From: Rhodopseudomonas sp. AAP120
GTDB lineage: Bacteria; Pseudomonadota; Alphaproteobacteria; Rhizobiales; Xanthobacteraceae
Assembly: GCF_001295845.1 (NCBI RefSeq)
Contig: NZ_LJIC01000110.1
Coordinates: 1 to 36,904, forward strand
Direction of reading: 5' to 3'
DNA: 36,904 bases
Positions within the stretch are counted from its first letter, which is position 1. Every line of letters begins with the position of its first letter. The translations under genes and the position numbers were made by a program. The notes beneath the pieces are model-generated. The model saw only the letters and a list, made by a program, of their open reading frames with translations. It did not search any database and was not told the DNA's origin. Positions 10,942-23,920 of this stretch are shown in pieces.

Positions 10942-10959
10942 TGGCTTAAGGCTGATTTT
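10923..10959. promoter_or_regulatory. Inverted repeat straddling the -35 of the oxidase/methyltransferase promoter
   Basis: AAAATCAGC (10923-10931) and GCTGATTTT (10951-10959) are perfect 9-bp inverted arms 19 bp apart. One arm lies in the promoter spacer and the other just upstream of the -35, as expected for a dimeric regulator. The LuxR-type protein two genes upstream is the nearest candidate, but nothing in the sequence proves it. Confidence 0.5.
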
Positions 10960-11077
10960 GACGTCGAACCGGCGCCCCTGCCGGAAGGATCGCGTCGTTC
11001 ATCAACAGGTAGGCGCTTTTCACCTGAAGGAAAGATGAACGGAGCGTGAGAACGGGCTTAAAACCCTGTCCTGCCAC

Positions 11078-11102
11078 AAAAAACGCCAGCCGCGCGAGCC
11101 GG
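11078..11102 (-). terminator. Likely intrinsic terminator of the LuxI/FeeM-like gene
   Basis: On the minus strand a G+C-rich stem (six pairs including two G-U, loop CGCGC, 11102-11086) is followed two bases later by six T residues (11083-11078). It lies 80 nt past the stop at 11182 and before the separate promoter of the next gene. The stem is modest, so termination may be incomplete. Confidence 0.5.
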
Positions 11103-11181
11103 TCAGAGATCTTTTGAGACGATGCGGCGGGGTCGATGCCCGTGCAGTCTCGTCCGCGGGAGTGAGGTCTGCCCCTCCCCC

Positions 11182-11895
11182 CTAGCGACGCCCCCCGTTG
11201 CGGCGTCTGAAAAAATCGTCGGCCACGCTGACGAGAGGGGAGCCGGCGTCTCGCAGACGGTCCAGGTCCAGCCGTTCGTGCCGGAGCACGTGCATGGTCC
11301 CGGCCTCCAGGTCGACGAAGGTTCGGCCGATCCATTGCCAGCCGCGCGCGGCAAACGTCGGGACCATTCGCGTCGGCACCGCCATGAAGCTCTGAACGGC
11401 CCCCGCCAGGCAGGCGCTTCGATAGGCCTGCAGCAGCATCGGCACGATCAAGGCGTGAGCTTGCGGATCGGGCAGCACCGCAAAGCGCGACATCACGATC
11501 GCCGCGCCGGAATCTTCAGGCTTGGCAACCTCGAGCAGCAAACCGAGATGCGGGTCGTTGATCGCGTCCGCCGCCCGGGTCAGCCGGATCGTGCCGACGG
11601 CCTCGCCGCGGTACTCCGCGACGAAGACCAGACTGCAGCGATCGACCTGCTCGATCAGCGCCGGACTGCCGAACTCGCCTTCCCTCGAGGTGGCACGTCC
11701 GTCGCGAGACAGCGCGTGACGCAGACGCCCGACCCGCGAAAGGTCCGCCGTCGAGCGAACCACATGGATCGCCGGATCGGTCGAACCGATCGCTGCATCC
11801 GGCCATCCTGAGAGAGCAAGATCCGGGTCCGTTGTCCGGGCATGGACAACAGACTTGGACCTGCTGACAAAATCGGAGGCTTGCATGCTTGGCAT
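11182..11895 (-). CDS. LuxI/FeeM-like acyltransferase (putative N-acyl amino acid or acyl-signal synthase)
   Basis: A 237-residue protein with GNAT-fold landmarks of the autoinducer-synthase and N-acyl amino acid synthase group. These are GRLRHAL at 56-62, an acidic segment REGEF at 71-75, VGTIRLT at 100-106 and IVMSRFAVLPD at 133-143, where SRFAV is the best-conserved LuxI/FeeM motif. A Cys/Ala helix and a beta-rich C-terminus follow. The family transfers a fatty acyl chain from acyl-ACP to homoserine lactone precursors or an amino acid such as tyrosine. The canonical LuxI Glu before SRFAV is Met here, so a classic acyl-homoserine-lactone product is unlikely. The start may be ATG 11895 or 11886. 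It lies 97 nt after a LuxR-type regulator on the same strand, with a palindrome in the gap. No acyl carrier protein is nearby. A plain acetyltransferase is the alternative. Confidence 0.7.
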   Translation of the reverse strand: MPSMQASDFVSRSKSVVHARTTDPDLALSGWPDAAIGSTDPAIHVVRSTADLSRVGRLRHALSRDGRATSREGEFGSPALIEQVDRCSLVFVAEYRGEAVGTIRLTRAADAINDPHLGLLLEVAKPEDSGAAIVMSRFAVLPDPQAHALIVPMLLQAYRSACLAGAVQSFMAVPTRMVPTFAARGWQWIGRTFVDLEAGTMHVLRHERLDLDRLRDAGSPLVSVADDFFRRRNGGRR

Positions 11896-11944
11896 CCGCG
11901 CTGCTTGACCGAAGTAATTTGCAGTTGCAGCGGCGGCGTGACAT

Positions 11945-11969
11945 CACCCAAATGGGTGCCCTCTGGGCA
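11945..11969. promoter_or_regulatory. Two abutting palindromes upstream of the LuxI/FeeM-like gene
   Basis: CACCC-AAAT-GGGTG (11945-11958) is immediately followed, with a two-base overlap, by TGCCC-TCT-GGGCA (11957-11969). They lie about 50-75 bp before the start of the acyltransferase gene, the place of a lux-box-like operator, and within 50 bp of the end of the regulator gene. As RNA they could form alternative hairpins, but no T-run follows. Confidence 0.4.
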
Positions 11970-11992
11970 ATTCGGCAGGGTCCGATCAGCAG

Positions 11993-13072
11993 TCAGCCGA
12001 ACGGCAGCTGGCGCCCTGCCAGCAGGCTGACCAGTTCCTGCTGCCGCGACAGGCCGGTCTTCGCCATCACCGCCTTCAATTGCGCCCGCACGGTTTCGCG
12101 GGAAACGCCTTGGGCCGCGGCGATGTCCTCGACCGAGCGGGCTTCTCCGATGCTGCGCGCCACCTTGGCCTCGGCGGGCGTCAGGTCGAACAGCCCCTGG
12201 ATGACTTCGGCGCTGGGCACCAGCGCGCGGTCGACCGGCGTCACGACCAGCAACAATCGGCCGACCGAAAATACATCATTGGCGACGCCGGCTATTGGCA
12301 GCAAATGCACGATCATCGCGGTCCGTCCGATCGCCGCCGCGATGGGTATCGATCGTCCACCGGCGACGGGCATCGCCTGGTTGCTGACGACGGCCTCGAA
12401 CAAGCCATCGGCGAGCGGATCGGATAGCACCAGCCGATGTCGTCGATCCTGCAATGTGGTTGGGACCAGCGCATCCAAAAGCGCGTTACTGGCGACCAAG
12501 CGACCACGACGATCGAGCACGCCGCCGGGTAGTCCCAGCGCCAGAAGCGTATCGGCCATCGATCTCGCGCGCTCCAGCCCGAGCCGCGCGGCCAGCATCG
12601 CGCCGCGGGCGAGGTGCGGCCGGATCCGATCGAACCCGTGAACGACCTCGAGGGGGACCGGCCCTTTGGCAAATGCCCGTTCGAACGAGAAGACCATCGA
12701 GTCCCCGGACGGCGTGTCGAGCATCGTGCCGACGGCCCAGCCGATCCCCCGGCTTCGGTAGAACGCGTAGACCGGATCGCGGTCCAATTCCTCGGCCGTG
12801 AAGAAATCGCTGTCGCGCACAAAACCCGGATGATTGGCGGCCGACAACCGGACTGGACGCGGATTGATCGCCGCCCATCCGTCACGCAGGAACTCGATGA
12901 ACGTCTCCCGCAGATCCGACGACGTGGTCCAGGACATGTCTTCCCGGGCGAACGTGAACAACACCGCACCGTCGCCGGACACCTCCCGCGACATCGATCC
13001 GAGTACGTCCGGCCACTTCTCTGGGACGACGGCAGCTTCGTAAATGCCGTCGATATGCTGCAGGAGATCCAA
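11993..13072 (-). CDS. LuxR-type HTH transcriptional regulator
   Basis: A 359-residue regulator. The last 65 or so residues are a LuxR/GerE helix-turn-helix: LTPAEAKVARSIGEARSVED, then GVSRETVRAQLKAVMAKTG, where the second part is the recognition helix. The N-terminal 290 residues are a sensor region, with a PAS-like fold suggested around GGVLDRRGRLVASNALLDAL. The classical acyl-homoserine-lactone-binding domain of LuxR is not seen. The start is TTG at 13072 with GGAG about 10 bases before it; no ATG in frame gives a better site. It is on the same strand as the LuxI/FeeM-like gene, 97 nt upstream, which suggests a sensor-synthase pair. It is separated from rpoC by a strong bidirectional terminator. 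The ligand is unknown. Confidence 0.88.
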   Translation of the reverse strand: MDLLQHIDGIYEAAVVPEKWPDVLGSMSREVSGDGAVLFTFAREDMSWTTSSDLRETFIEFLRDGWAAINPRPVRLSAANHPGFVRDSDFFTAEELDRDPVYAFYRSRGIGWAVGTMLDTPSGDSMVFSFERAFAKGPVPLEVVHGFDRIRPHLARGAMLAARLGLERARSMADTLLALGLPGGVLDRRGRLVASNALLDALVPTTLQDRRHRLVLSDPLADGLFEAVVSNQAMPVAGGRSIPIAAAIGRTAMIVHLLPIAGVANDVFSVGRLLLVVTPVDRALVPSAEVIQGLFDLTPAEAKVARSIGEARSVEDIAAAQGVSRETVRAQLKAVMAKTGLSRQQELVSLLAGRQLPFG

Positions 13073-13188
13073 CGCCTGCGCTCCGGGACATCAAAAATAG
13101 TAACACGAATGAATTTCAATCTGAGATTTACAGGAGTTCAGGCTCGGAGGAAATCGAAACCTGAACGCGACGAGCGCCGACACGACGC

Positions 13189-13219
13189 AAAAAAGGCCGG
13201 GAGTGATCCCGGCCTTTTT
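13189..13219. terminator. Strong bidirectional intrinsic terminator after rpoC
   Basis: A perfect 8-bp stem GGCCGGGA / TCCCGGCC (13195-13202 and 13207-13214) with a GTGA loop is flanked by six A residues on the left and five T on the right. On the minus strand it ends the rplJL-rpoBC transcript 24 nt after the rpoC stop. It would also stop plus-strand transcription. Confidence 0.93.
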
Positions 13220-13242
13220 CGATTTGCTCGCGGTGCGCCGGC

Positions 13243-16200
13243 TTATTCGGCCGGCGGCAGCTGCAGCGGTTCGGCTTCCGGCGTGGCCGGCGGCACGATG
13301 GTGGCCTGCTTCTCGCGTTCGTCGAGGATCAGCCGGTCGCGCTTCAGAGCGACTTCGCGGATCTTCGCCATCGAGGCGCCGGTGCCGGCCGGGATCAGGC
13401 GACCGACGATGACGTTTTCCTTGAGGCCTTCCAGCGGGTCCACCTTGCCGTTGACGGCGGCTTCGGTGAGCACGCGGGTGGTCTCCTGGAACGACGCCGC
13501 CGAGAAGAACGACCGGGTCTGCAGCGAGGCCTTGGTGATGCCGAGCAGCACGGGATTGCCGGTGGCAATCTTCTTGCCCTCTTCCTTCGCCTTGGCGTTG
13601 ATCGCGTCGAACTCGATCTTGTCGATCTGCTCGCCGGAGATCATGTCGGTCTCGCCCTGGTCGGTGATCTCGACCTTCTGCAGCATCTGGCGAACGATCA
13701 CCTCGATGTGCTTGTCGTTGATCAACACGCCCTGCAGTCGGTAGACCTCCTGGATTTCGTTGACCAGGTAGGCAGCGAGTTCCTCGATGCCCTTGATCGC
13801 CAGGATGTCGTGCGGCGCCGGGTTGCCTTCGACGATGAAGTCGCCCTTTTCGACGATGTCGCCGTCCTGAAGGTGGATGTGCTTGCCCTTCGGGATCAGG
13901 TACTCGCGCGCCTCTTCTTCCTTGTCCATCGGTTCGATCGAGATCCGACGCTTGTTCTTGTAGTCGCGGCCGAACCGGATGGTGCCGGCGATTTCCGCGA
14001 TGATGGCGGCGTCCTTCGGCTTGCGGGCCTCGAACAACTCCGCCACCCGCGGCAGACCGCCGGTGATGTCGCGGGTCTTGGCGCTCTCGGTCGAGATACG
14101 CGCCAGGATGTCGCCGGGCTTCACCTGGGCGCCGATATCGACCGACAGAATGGCGTCGACCGACAGCATGTACCGGGCGTCACCGCCACGGGCCAGCTTC
14201 AGCACCTTGCCGTCCTTGCCCTTCACCACGATCGCCGGACGCAGGTCCGCACCACCACGGCTCGAGCGCCAGTCGATGACGATACGCTTGGCGATACCGG
14301 TCGACTCGTCGAGCGTTTCCGAGATCGACTGATCTTCGATCAGATCCTCGAAATCGATCGTACCCTCGACCTCGGTGAGGATCGGACGGGTGTACGGATC
14401 CCACTCGGCGATACGCTGACCGCGCTTCACCTGATCGCCCTCGTCGACGTGCATGCGCGCGCCGTACTGGATGCGGTGGGTCGCACGCTCGGTGCCGTCC
14501 GGATCGACGATCGCAACCACCATGTTGCGGACCATCGCCACGTTGTGGTTTTCGCCGTTCCGCGCGATCGCCCGGTTCTTGATGACGACCTTACCCTCGA
14601 AGTTCGACTCGATCACCGACTGCTCGTTGATCTGCGCCGCACCGCCGATGTGGAAGGTACGCATCGTCAGCTGCGTGCCCGGTTCGCCGATCGACTGCGC
14701 GGCGATAACACCGACCGCTTCGCCGTGGTTGACCGGCGTACCGCGGGCGAGATCGCGCCCGTAGCACTTGCCGCAGATGCCGTTGACCAGCTCGCAGGTC
14801 AGCGCCGAGCGGATCTTCACTTCCTGCACGCCAGCCGCCTGGATTCGCTCGATGTCACGCTCTTCCATCAGCGTGCCGCGCGGGACGATCACCTCGTTGC
14901 TGTTCGGATCGCGCACGTCCTCGCCCGCGGTGCGGCCGAGAATACGCGAGCCGAGCGAGGCCACCACGGTGCCGGCGTCGACGATCGCGCGCATCTTGAT
15001 GCCGAGCGAGGTGCCGCAATCATCCTGCGTGATGATGCAGTCCTGCGCCACGTCGACCAGACGGCGGGTCAGGTAACCGGAGTTCGCGGTCTTCAGCGCG
15101 GTGTCCGCGAGACCCTTACGGGCGCCGTGGGTCGAGTTGAAGTACTCGAGAACCGAGAGGCCTTCCTTGAAGTTCGAGATGATCGGCGTCTCGATGATCT
15201 CACCCGACGGCTTGGCCATCAGGCCGCGCATACCGGCCAGCTGACGCATCTGCGCCGGCGAACCACGCGCACCGGAGTGGGCCATCATGTAGATCGAGTT
15301 GACCTGGTTGTCGGCGCCGTCCGCGTTCTTTCGGATCGCGGAAATCTCCTTCATCATCTCCTTGGCGATTTCCTCGGAGGCCTTCGACCAGGCGTCGACC
15401 ACCTTGTTATACTTCTCGCCATGGGTGATCAGACCGTCGTTGTACTGCTGTTCGAAATCCTTCGTCAGCGTGCGGGTGGTCTCGACGATCTTCCACTTCG
15501 AGCCCGGCACGACCATGTCGTCCTTGCCGAACGAAATGCCCGCCTTGAACGCGTTGAAGAAGCCCAGCGCCATGATGCGGTCGCAGAAGATCACCGTCTC
15601 CTTCTGACCGCAGTGGCGATAGACCTGATCGATCACGCCGGAGATCTCGCGCTTGGTCATCAGCTTGTTGATGACCTCGAACGGCAGCTTCACCGACTTC
15701 GGCAGCACCTGGCCGAGCAGGATACGGCCCGCGGTGGTTTCGATCAGCCGCAGATACGGCTTGCCCTCTTCGTTGAGGGATTCCCAACGGTAGCGGATCT
15801 TGGTGTGCAGGTGGATGACCTTGGAGTGCAGCGCGTGCTCCAGCTCCGCGAGGTCGCCGAACACCTTGCCCTCGCCCGGCAGGCCTTCCCGCATGATCGA
15901 CAGGTAGTACAGGCCGAGCACGATGTCCTGCGACGGCACGATGATCGGCTGGCCGTTCGCCGGATGCAGGATGTTGTTGGTCGACATCATCAGCACGCGC
16001 GCTTCCAGCTGCGCTTCGAGCGACAGCGGGACGTGCACGGCCATCTGGTCACCGTCGAAGTCGGCGTTGAACGCCGCGCAGACCAGCGGATGAAGCTGGA
16101 TCGCCTTGCCCTCGATCAGCACCGGCTCGAACGCCTGAATGCCGAGACGATGCAGCGTCGGCGCGCGGTTCAGCAGCACCGGATGTTCGCGGATCACCTC

Positions 16201-17445
16201 GTCGAGGATGTCCCAAACCTCCGGCCGCTCCTTCTCGACCAGCTTCTTGGCCTGCTTGACGGTGGTCGACAGACCCTTGGCGTCGAGCCGCGAGTAGATG
16301 AACGGCTTGAACAGCTCGAGCGCCATCTTCTTCGGCAGGCCGCACTGATGCAGCTTGAGTTCGGGACCCACCACGATCACCGAACGGCCCGAATAGTCGA
16401 CGCGCTTGCCGAGCAGGTTCTGACGGAACCGGCCCTGCTTGCCCTTCAGCATGTCGGCGAGCGACTTCAACGGACGCTTGTTGGCGCCGGTGATGACGCG
16501 GCCGCGGCGGCCGTTGTCGAACAGCGCGTCCACAGCTTCCTGCAGCATGCGCTTTTCGTTGCGGATGATGATGTCCGGCGCGCGCAGCTCCATCAGGCGC
16601 TTCAACCGGTTGTTGCGGTTGATGACGCGGCGATAGAGGTCGTTGAGGTCCGAGGTCGCGAAGCGGCCGCCGTCGAGCGGCACCAGCGGACGCAGGTCCG
16701 GCGGGATCACCGGGACGACGGTGAGGATCATCCACTCCGGCTTGTTGCCGGAGAAGCGGAACGCTTCGACGATCTTCAGGCGCTTGGCGAGCTTCTTGTG
16801 CTTGATGTCGCTATCGGTCTCGGCCATCTCGACGCGCAGCTGCGCATCGATCTTTTCGAGATCGAGGCCCTTCAGCAATTCACGAATCGCCTCGGCGCCG
16901 ATCATGGCGGTGAAGCTGTCCTGGCCGAATTCGTCCTGGGCGCGGAGGTACTCTTCCTCCGACAGCAACTGACGCTCCTTGAGCGAGGTCAGACCCGGCT
17001 CCAGCACCACGTAGTATTCGAAGTACAGGATGCGCTCGAGGTCCTTCAGCGTCATGTCGAGCAGCTGCCCGATGCGCGACGGAAGCGACTTCAGGAACCA
17101 GATGTGGGCGACCGGCGCGGCCAGCTCGATGTGGCCCATGCGCTCGCGACGGACGCGAGACAGAGTCACCTCGACCGAGCACTTCTCGCAGATGATGCCC
17201 TTGTACTTCATCCGCTTGTACTTGCCGCACAAGCACTCGTAGTCCTTGATCGGCCCGAAGATGCGGGCGCAGAACAGGCCGTCGCGCTCCGGCTTGAAGG
17301 TGCGGTAGTTGATGGTCTCCGGCTTCTTGATCTCGCCGTAGGACCACGACAGAATCTTCTCCGGCGACGCGATCGAAATCCGGATCTGGTCGAAGACCTG
17401 AGCCGGCGTCGTCGGATTGAACAGATTCATAATCTCTTGGTTCAT
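13243..17445 (-). CDS. rpoC: DNA-directed RNA polymerase subunit beta'
   Basis: The largest core subunit of RNA polymerase, 1400 residues. It has the N-terminal zinc site (Cys71, Cys73, Cys86, Cys89), the rudder and lid region around [18 protein letters not shown], and the catalytic magnesium motif NADFDGDQM at about 460-468. The second zinc cluster ([13 protein letters not shown]) and the trigger loop region ([21 protein letters not shown]) follow. The length and order are normal for an alphaproteobacterium. It starts with ATG at 17445, 151 nt after rpoB, and is followed by a strong terminator. In most relatives rpsL comes next; here about 10 kb of other genes intervene. Confidence 0.99.
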   Translation of the reverse strand: MNQEIMNLFNPTTPAQVFDQIRISIASPEKILSWSYGEIKKPETINYRTFKPERDGLFCARIFGPIKDYECLCGKYKRMKYKGIICEKCSVEVTLSRVRRERMGHIELAAPVAHIWFLKSLPSRIGQLLDMTLKDLERILYFEYYVVLEPGLTSLKERQLLSEEEYLRAQDEFGQDSFTAMIGAEAIRELLKGLDLEKIDAQLRVEMAETDSDIKHKKLAKRLKIVEAFRFSGNKPEWMILTVVPVIPPDLRPLVPLDGGRFATSDLNDLYRRVINRNNRLKRLMELRAPDIIIRNEKRMLQEAVDALFDNGRRGRVITGANKRPLKSLADMLKGKQGRFRQNLLGKRVDYSGRSVIVVGPELKLHQCGLPKKMALELFKPFIYSRLDAKGLSTTVKQAKKLVEKERPEVWDILDEVIREHPVLLNRAPTLHRLGIQAFEPVLIEGKAIQLHPLVCAAFNADFDGDQMAVHVPLSLEAQLEARVLMMSTNNILHPANGQPIIVPSQDIVLGLYYLSIMREGLPGEGKVFGDLAELEHALHSKVIHLHTKIRYRWESLNEEGKPYLRLIETTAGRILLGQVLPKSVKLPFEVINKLMTKREISGVIDQVYRHCGQKETVIFCDRIMALGFFNAFKAGISFGKDDMVVPGSKWKIVETTRTLTKDFEQQYNDGLITHGEKYNKVVDAWSKASEEIAKEMMKEISAIRKNADGADNQVNSIYMMAHSGARGSPAQMRQLAGMRGLMAKPSGEIIETPIISNFKEGLSVLEYFNSTHGARKGLADTALKTANSGYLTRRLVDVAQDCIITQDDCGTSLGIKMRAIVDAGTVVASLGSRILGRTAGEDVRDPNSNEVIVPRGTLMEERDIERIQAAGVQEVKIRSALTCELVNGICGKCYGRDLARGTPVNHGEAVGVIAAQSIGEPGTQLTMRTFHIGGAAQINEQSVIESNFEGKVVIKNRAIARNGENHNVAMVRNMVVAIVDPDGTERATHRIQYGARMHVDEGDQVKRGQRIAEWDPYTRPILTEVEGTIDFEDLIEDQSISETLDESTGIAKRIVIDWRSSRGGADLRPAIVVKGKDGKVLKLARGGDARYMLSVDAILSVDIGAQVKPGDILARISTESAKTRDITGGLPRVAELFEARKPKDAAIIAEIAGTIRFGRDYKNKRRISIEPMDKEEEAREYLIPKGKHIHLQDGDIVEKGDFIVEGNPAPHDILAIKGIEELAAYLVNEIQEVYRLQGVLINDKHIEVIVRQMLQKVEITDQGETDMISGEQIDKIEFDAINAKAKEEGKKIATGNPVLLGITKASLQTRSFFSAASFQETTRVLTEAAVNGKVDPLEGLKENVIVGRLIPAGTGASMAKIREVALKRDRLILDEREKQATIVPPATPEAEPLQLPPAE

Positions 17446-17596
17446 CGTCTTCTCCTCGCGTACCGGTCGTCACCGGCAGCAAATTCGAATGTCTGAGGCA
17501 GCTCCCGACCGCGCGCATCGCGCCTGCGCGGAAGGGACGCCCGGCCGGGGCGCGCGAACCGAATGTCGCGCGTCCCGCCGGGTCTGACGCATCGTT

Positions 17597-21721
<4,125 letters not shown>

Positions 21722-22120
21722 CGTGGCCTCTCATGTCGTCGCCCGGCGGGGCGAACCTTCCGAGGCGCGATCCGCACCGCCCCCGGGTTGAATTACCGCA
21801 CATCCGAAATTCAGAAACTGGATGTCAGGAACTAAATCCTAAATCCATGCAACACGAATTCCGAACGCAAAACGACGTGCGGGGCGCCAGCGCACCCGCC
21901 CGTCAAAACCATCTCGTCACAGACCGAAAAAGCCCGAAATTGCCGATTCTCCTAGAGGCTGCGCGGAATGTTACCATATCCATCGCGCCTGCGCTTTCGT
22001 GCTGCCGAACCAATATGGGACGGCAATATGAAGATTCGAGGGGCGATCCCCACTCCTCCCCACACATTCCTGTGACGGTCATCCGGGAGCAGCGGATCCT
22101 CCGCTCCCACCGCCGCGACC

Positions 22121-22140
22121 GGGGCCGGCGAACCGGCCCC
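22121..22140 (-). other. Perfect UUCG-tetraloop hairpin in the rplL-rpoB spacer
   Basis: On the minus strand GGGGCCGG-TTCG-CCGGCCCC is an 8-bp all G-C stem with a UUCG loop, with no T-run after it. It could be a processing site, an RNA-stability element or part of an attenuator that lowers rpoBC relative to rplJL. A shorter version of the same hairpin precedes rplK (26114-26127). Confidence 0.6.
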
Positions 22141-22171
22141 AACCGCTGAGTATTTTCGCCCCGTCCGTCAT

Positions 22172-22238
22172 GGCCGGGCTTGATCCGGCCATCCACGTCT
22201 TGAGGCAGATCCCCGGGTCTCGCTGCGCTCGCCCGGGG
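22172..22238. repeat. REP-like palindromic element between rplL and rpoB
   Basis: Two palindromes lie side by side: GGCCGG/CCGGCC (22172-22177 and 22185-22190) within a TCATGGCCGGGCTTGATCC context, and CCCCGGG/CCCGGGG (22211-22217 and 22232-22238). The first closely resembles the unit at 26231-26249. From memory, sequences of this form recur between genes in Bradyrhizobium and Rhodopseudomonas genomes. It starts 22 nt past the rplL stop. Confidence 0.7.
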
Positions 22239-22260
22239 ACCGAACTCGAGTAACCGATGG

Positions 22261-22641
<381 letters not shown>

Positions 22642-22696
22642 TGAATCAGTTCCTTACGGGTATCAGTTCGAACCAGGGTTGAATGAGATGGAAGCG

Positions 22697-23215
22697 TCAG
22701 GCCGCTTCGCTTTTGGAGGCATAGGCCTGAACCACCCGCGCGACCTTGGCCGCGGGAGCAGTCGACAGCTGCGCGATCTTGGTGGCCGGCGCGACCAGAA
22801 GGCCGACCAGCTTGCCACGCAGTTCGTCGAGCGACGGCAGCGAGGCCAGAGCCTTCACACCGTCGACGTTCAGGACAGTCTTGCCCATCGAACCGCCGAG
22901 GATGACGAACTTCTCGTTCGCCTTGGCGAATTCGACGGCAATCTTCGGCGCCGCCACCGGATCGTCGGAAGTCGCGATCACGGTCGGCCCCTTGAGCAGG
23001 GAGCCGATGGCAACGACGTCGGTGCCTTCAAGAGCAATTTTGGCGAGACGGTTCTTCGAGACCTTCACCGACGCGCCCGCCTGCTTCATCTGCTGACGCA
23101 GCTTCTGCATCTGGGCCACGGTGAGGCCGGAATAATGAGCGACGACCGCAACGCTGGTGGTCTGGAACAGACCATTCAGCGAATCGACCGCCTCTTTCTT
23201 TGCCGCTCTATCCAC
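22697..23215 (-). CDS. rplJ: 50S ribosomal protein L10
   Basis: L10 anchors L7/L12 dimers to the 23S GTPase-associated region. The start is GTG at 23215 ([15 protein letters not shown]), which matches the family N-terminus and has GGAAAGAG before it; an ATG 37 codons upstream would add unrelated residues. The product has 172 residues, the usual length, and ends in an L12-binding helix ([20 protein letters not shown]). In other bacteria the L10-L12 complex represses this mRNA through a leader hairpin; a candidate lies at 23249-23278. A dehydrogenase gene separates it from rplA, which is not the usual arrangement. Confidence 0.97.
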   Translation of the reverse strand: MDRAAKKEAVDSLNGLFQTTSVAVVAHYSGLTVAQMQKLRQQMKQAGASVKVSKNRLAKIALEGTDVVAIGSLLKGPTVIATSDDPVAAPKIAVEFAKANEKFVILGGSMGKTVLNVDGVKALASLPSLDELRGKLVGLLVAPATKIAQLSTAPAAKVARVVQAYASKSEAA

Positions 23216-23248
23216 AGCAAGCTCTTTCCGGTTGGCGGCCTCTGCGAA

Positions 23249-23278
23249 CAGGACCGCCGGGTTGCACCCTTCGTCCTG
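23249..23278 (-). promoter_or_regulatory. Candidate L10-binding leader hairpin before rplJ
   Basis: On the minus strand CAGGAC pairs with GTCCTG. An asymmetric internal loop (GAA opposite GGCG) separates this stem from a small GGGT-GCA-ACCC tip. It ends 34 nt before the GTG start of rplJ. L10 leaders contain a bulged hairpin next to a kink-turn; the purine-rich internal loop is compatible, but no covariation can be seen from one sequence. Confidence 0.4.
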
Positions 23279-23720
23279 CCCCAAACCATCCACAAGACAC
23301 ACGGCCTTCAGACACCCGGGGCACAACGAATCTTAAGCCTGCCCTCCCGATCGGACGCCGGCCGAAGCCATTGCCCGCGCGGGGTGTCGAGGTTCGAACC
23401 CACTCCGCACCCTGCCGTTACGACAGGGCACAAAATCCGGTTTTCACCCGTCTATGCAGGTCATTCGATTAAGCGTCTGACGAAAATAGCTTTCGTCGTC
23501 GGCACCTGCAGTCTTGGACAGGACGGGATCGATCGACAGCAGCCCCGGCGAACCGGTACCACTCCCCAGCGACCCCTGCCCGCACTCACACCGCAACGAC
23601 AACCGCCCTTCCTTCAGGTGATCCAGCGTGGATGACTTGAAGGGCAGGTCTCCTGTCGATACCGTGATCGGAATGCGCGCACGGGCGCGCCAGCAACGGC
23701 CAGCACGCCCGGAAGGAACT

Positions 23721-23748
23721 GTTTAACGAGTCTTTTCCGACTTGCCAA
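23721..23748 (-). promoter_or_regulatory. Possible promoter for rplJL-rpoBC
   Basis: On the minus strand TTGGCA (23748-23743), 16 nt, TTAAAC (23726-23721). It is the best pair of hexamers I could find upstream of rplJ, but the -10 is imperfect and the leader would be about 500 nt. Confidence 0.3.
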
Positions 23749-23920
23749 GGCCGATTCGGGGAAATCGGCATCTTTTATGCAGGGAAGCCGGTGGGCCGCG
23801 ATCAAGTGATCCTTCACCCGGTGGAGCTAAAGTCCGCCCTCACCGGCAATTCTCGCCCCCTGTGACGAATCAGGATCAAGGCGACCGGAGACTCACCCGC
23901 CGGCTGCCCGGCCAATGGCG

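Larger units (their letters stand above)
21722..22260. other. Structured 539-bp spacer between rplL and rpoB
   Basis: No gene is supported here. On the minus strand, from rplL towards rpoB, come a REP-like pair of palindromes, a perfect UUCG-tetraloop hairpin (arms 22121-22128 and 22133-22140) and a bulged GGGAGC/GCTCCC stem (about 22085-22108). Then comes an A+T-richer stretch (21780-21980) that could contain a secondary rpoBC promoter, though no good pair of hexamers was found. In E. coli this interval holds an attenuator and an RNase III site, and the hairpins here may do the same job. Confidence 0.5.
23216..23920. other. rplJ leader region
   Basis: About 700 bases without a supported gene. 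Besides the hairpin next to rplJ and the proposed promoter near 23721-23748, there is a 7-bp stem GACGAAA/TTTCGTC (23479-23485 and 23491-23497). A CCGATT/AATCGG inverted pair lies near 23751-23768, just upstream of the proposed promoter on the minus strand. Transcription from this promoter would give a leader of about 500 nt. No terminator for the dehydrogenase gene was recognised. Confidence 0.5.

Noticed and set aside
10946-11335. Small minus-strand frame overlapping the end of the acyltransferase-like gene
   Set aside because: Arg/Pro-rich, overlaps a better gene, a terminator and a promoter, and has no ribosome binding site.
11182-11895. Naming the acyltransferase-like gene a true luxI homologue
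   Set aside because: The key glutamate before SRFAV is missing and the partner regulator lacks an autoinducer-binding domain; only the broader LuxI/FeeM group is supported.
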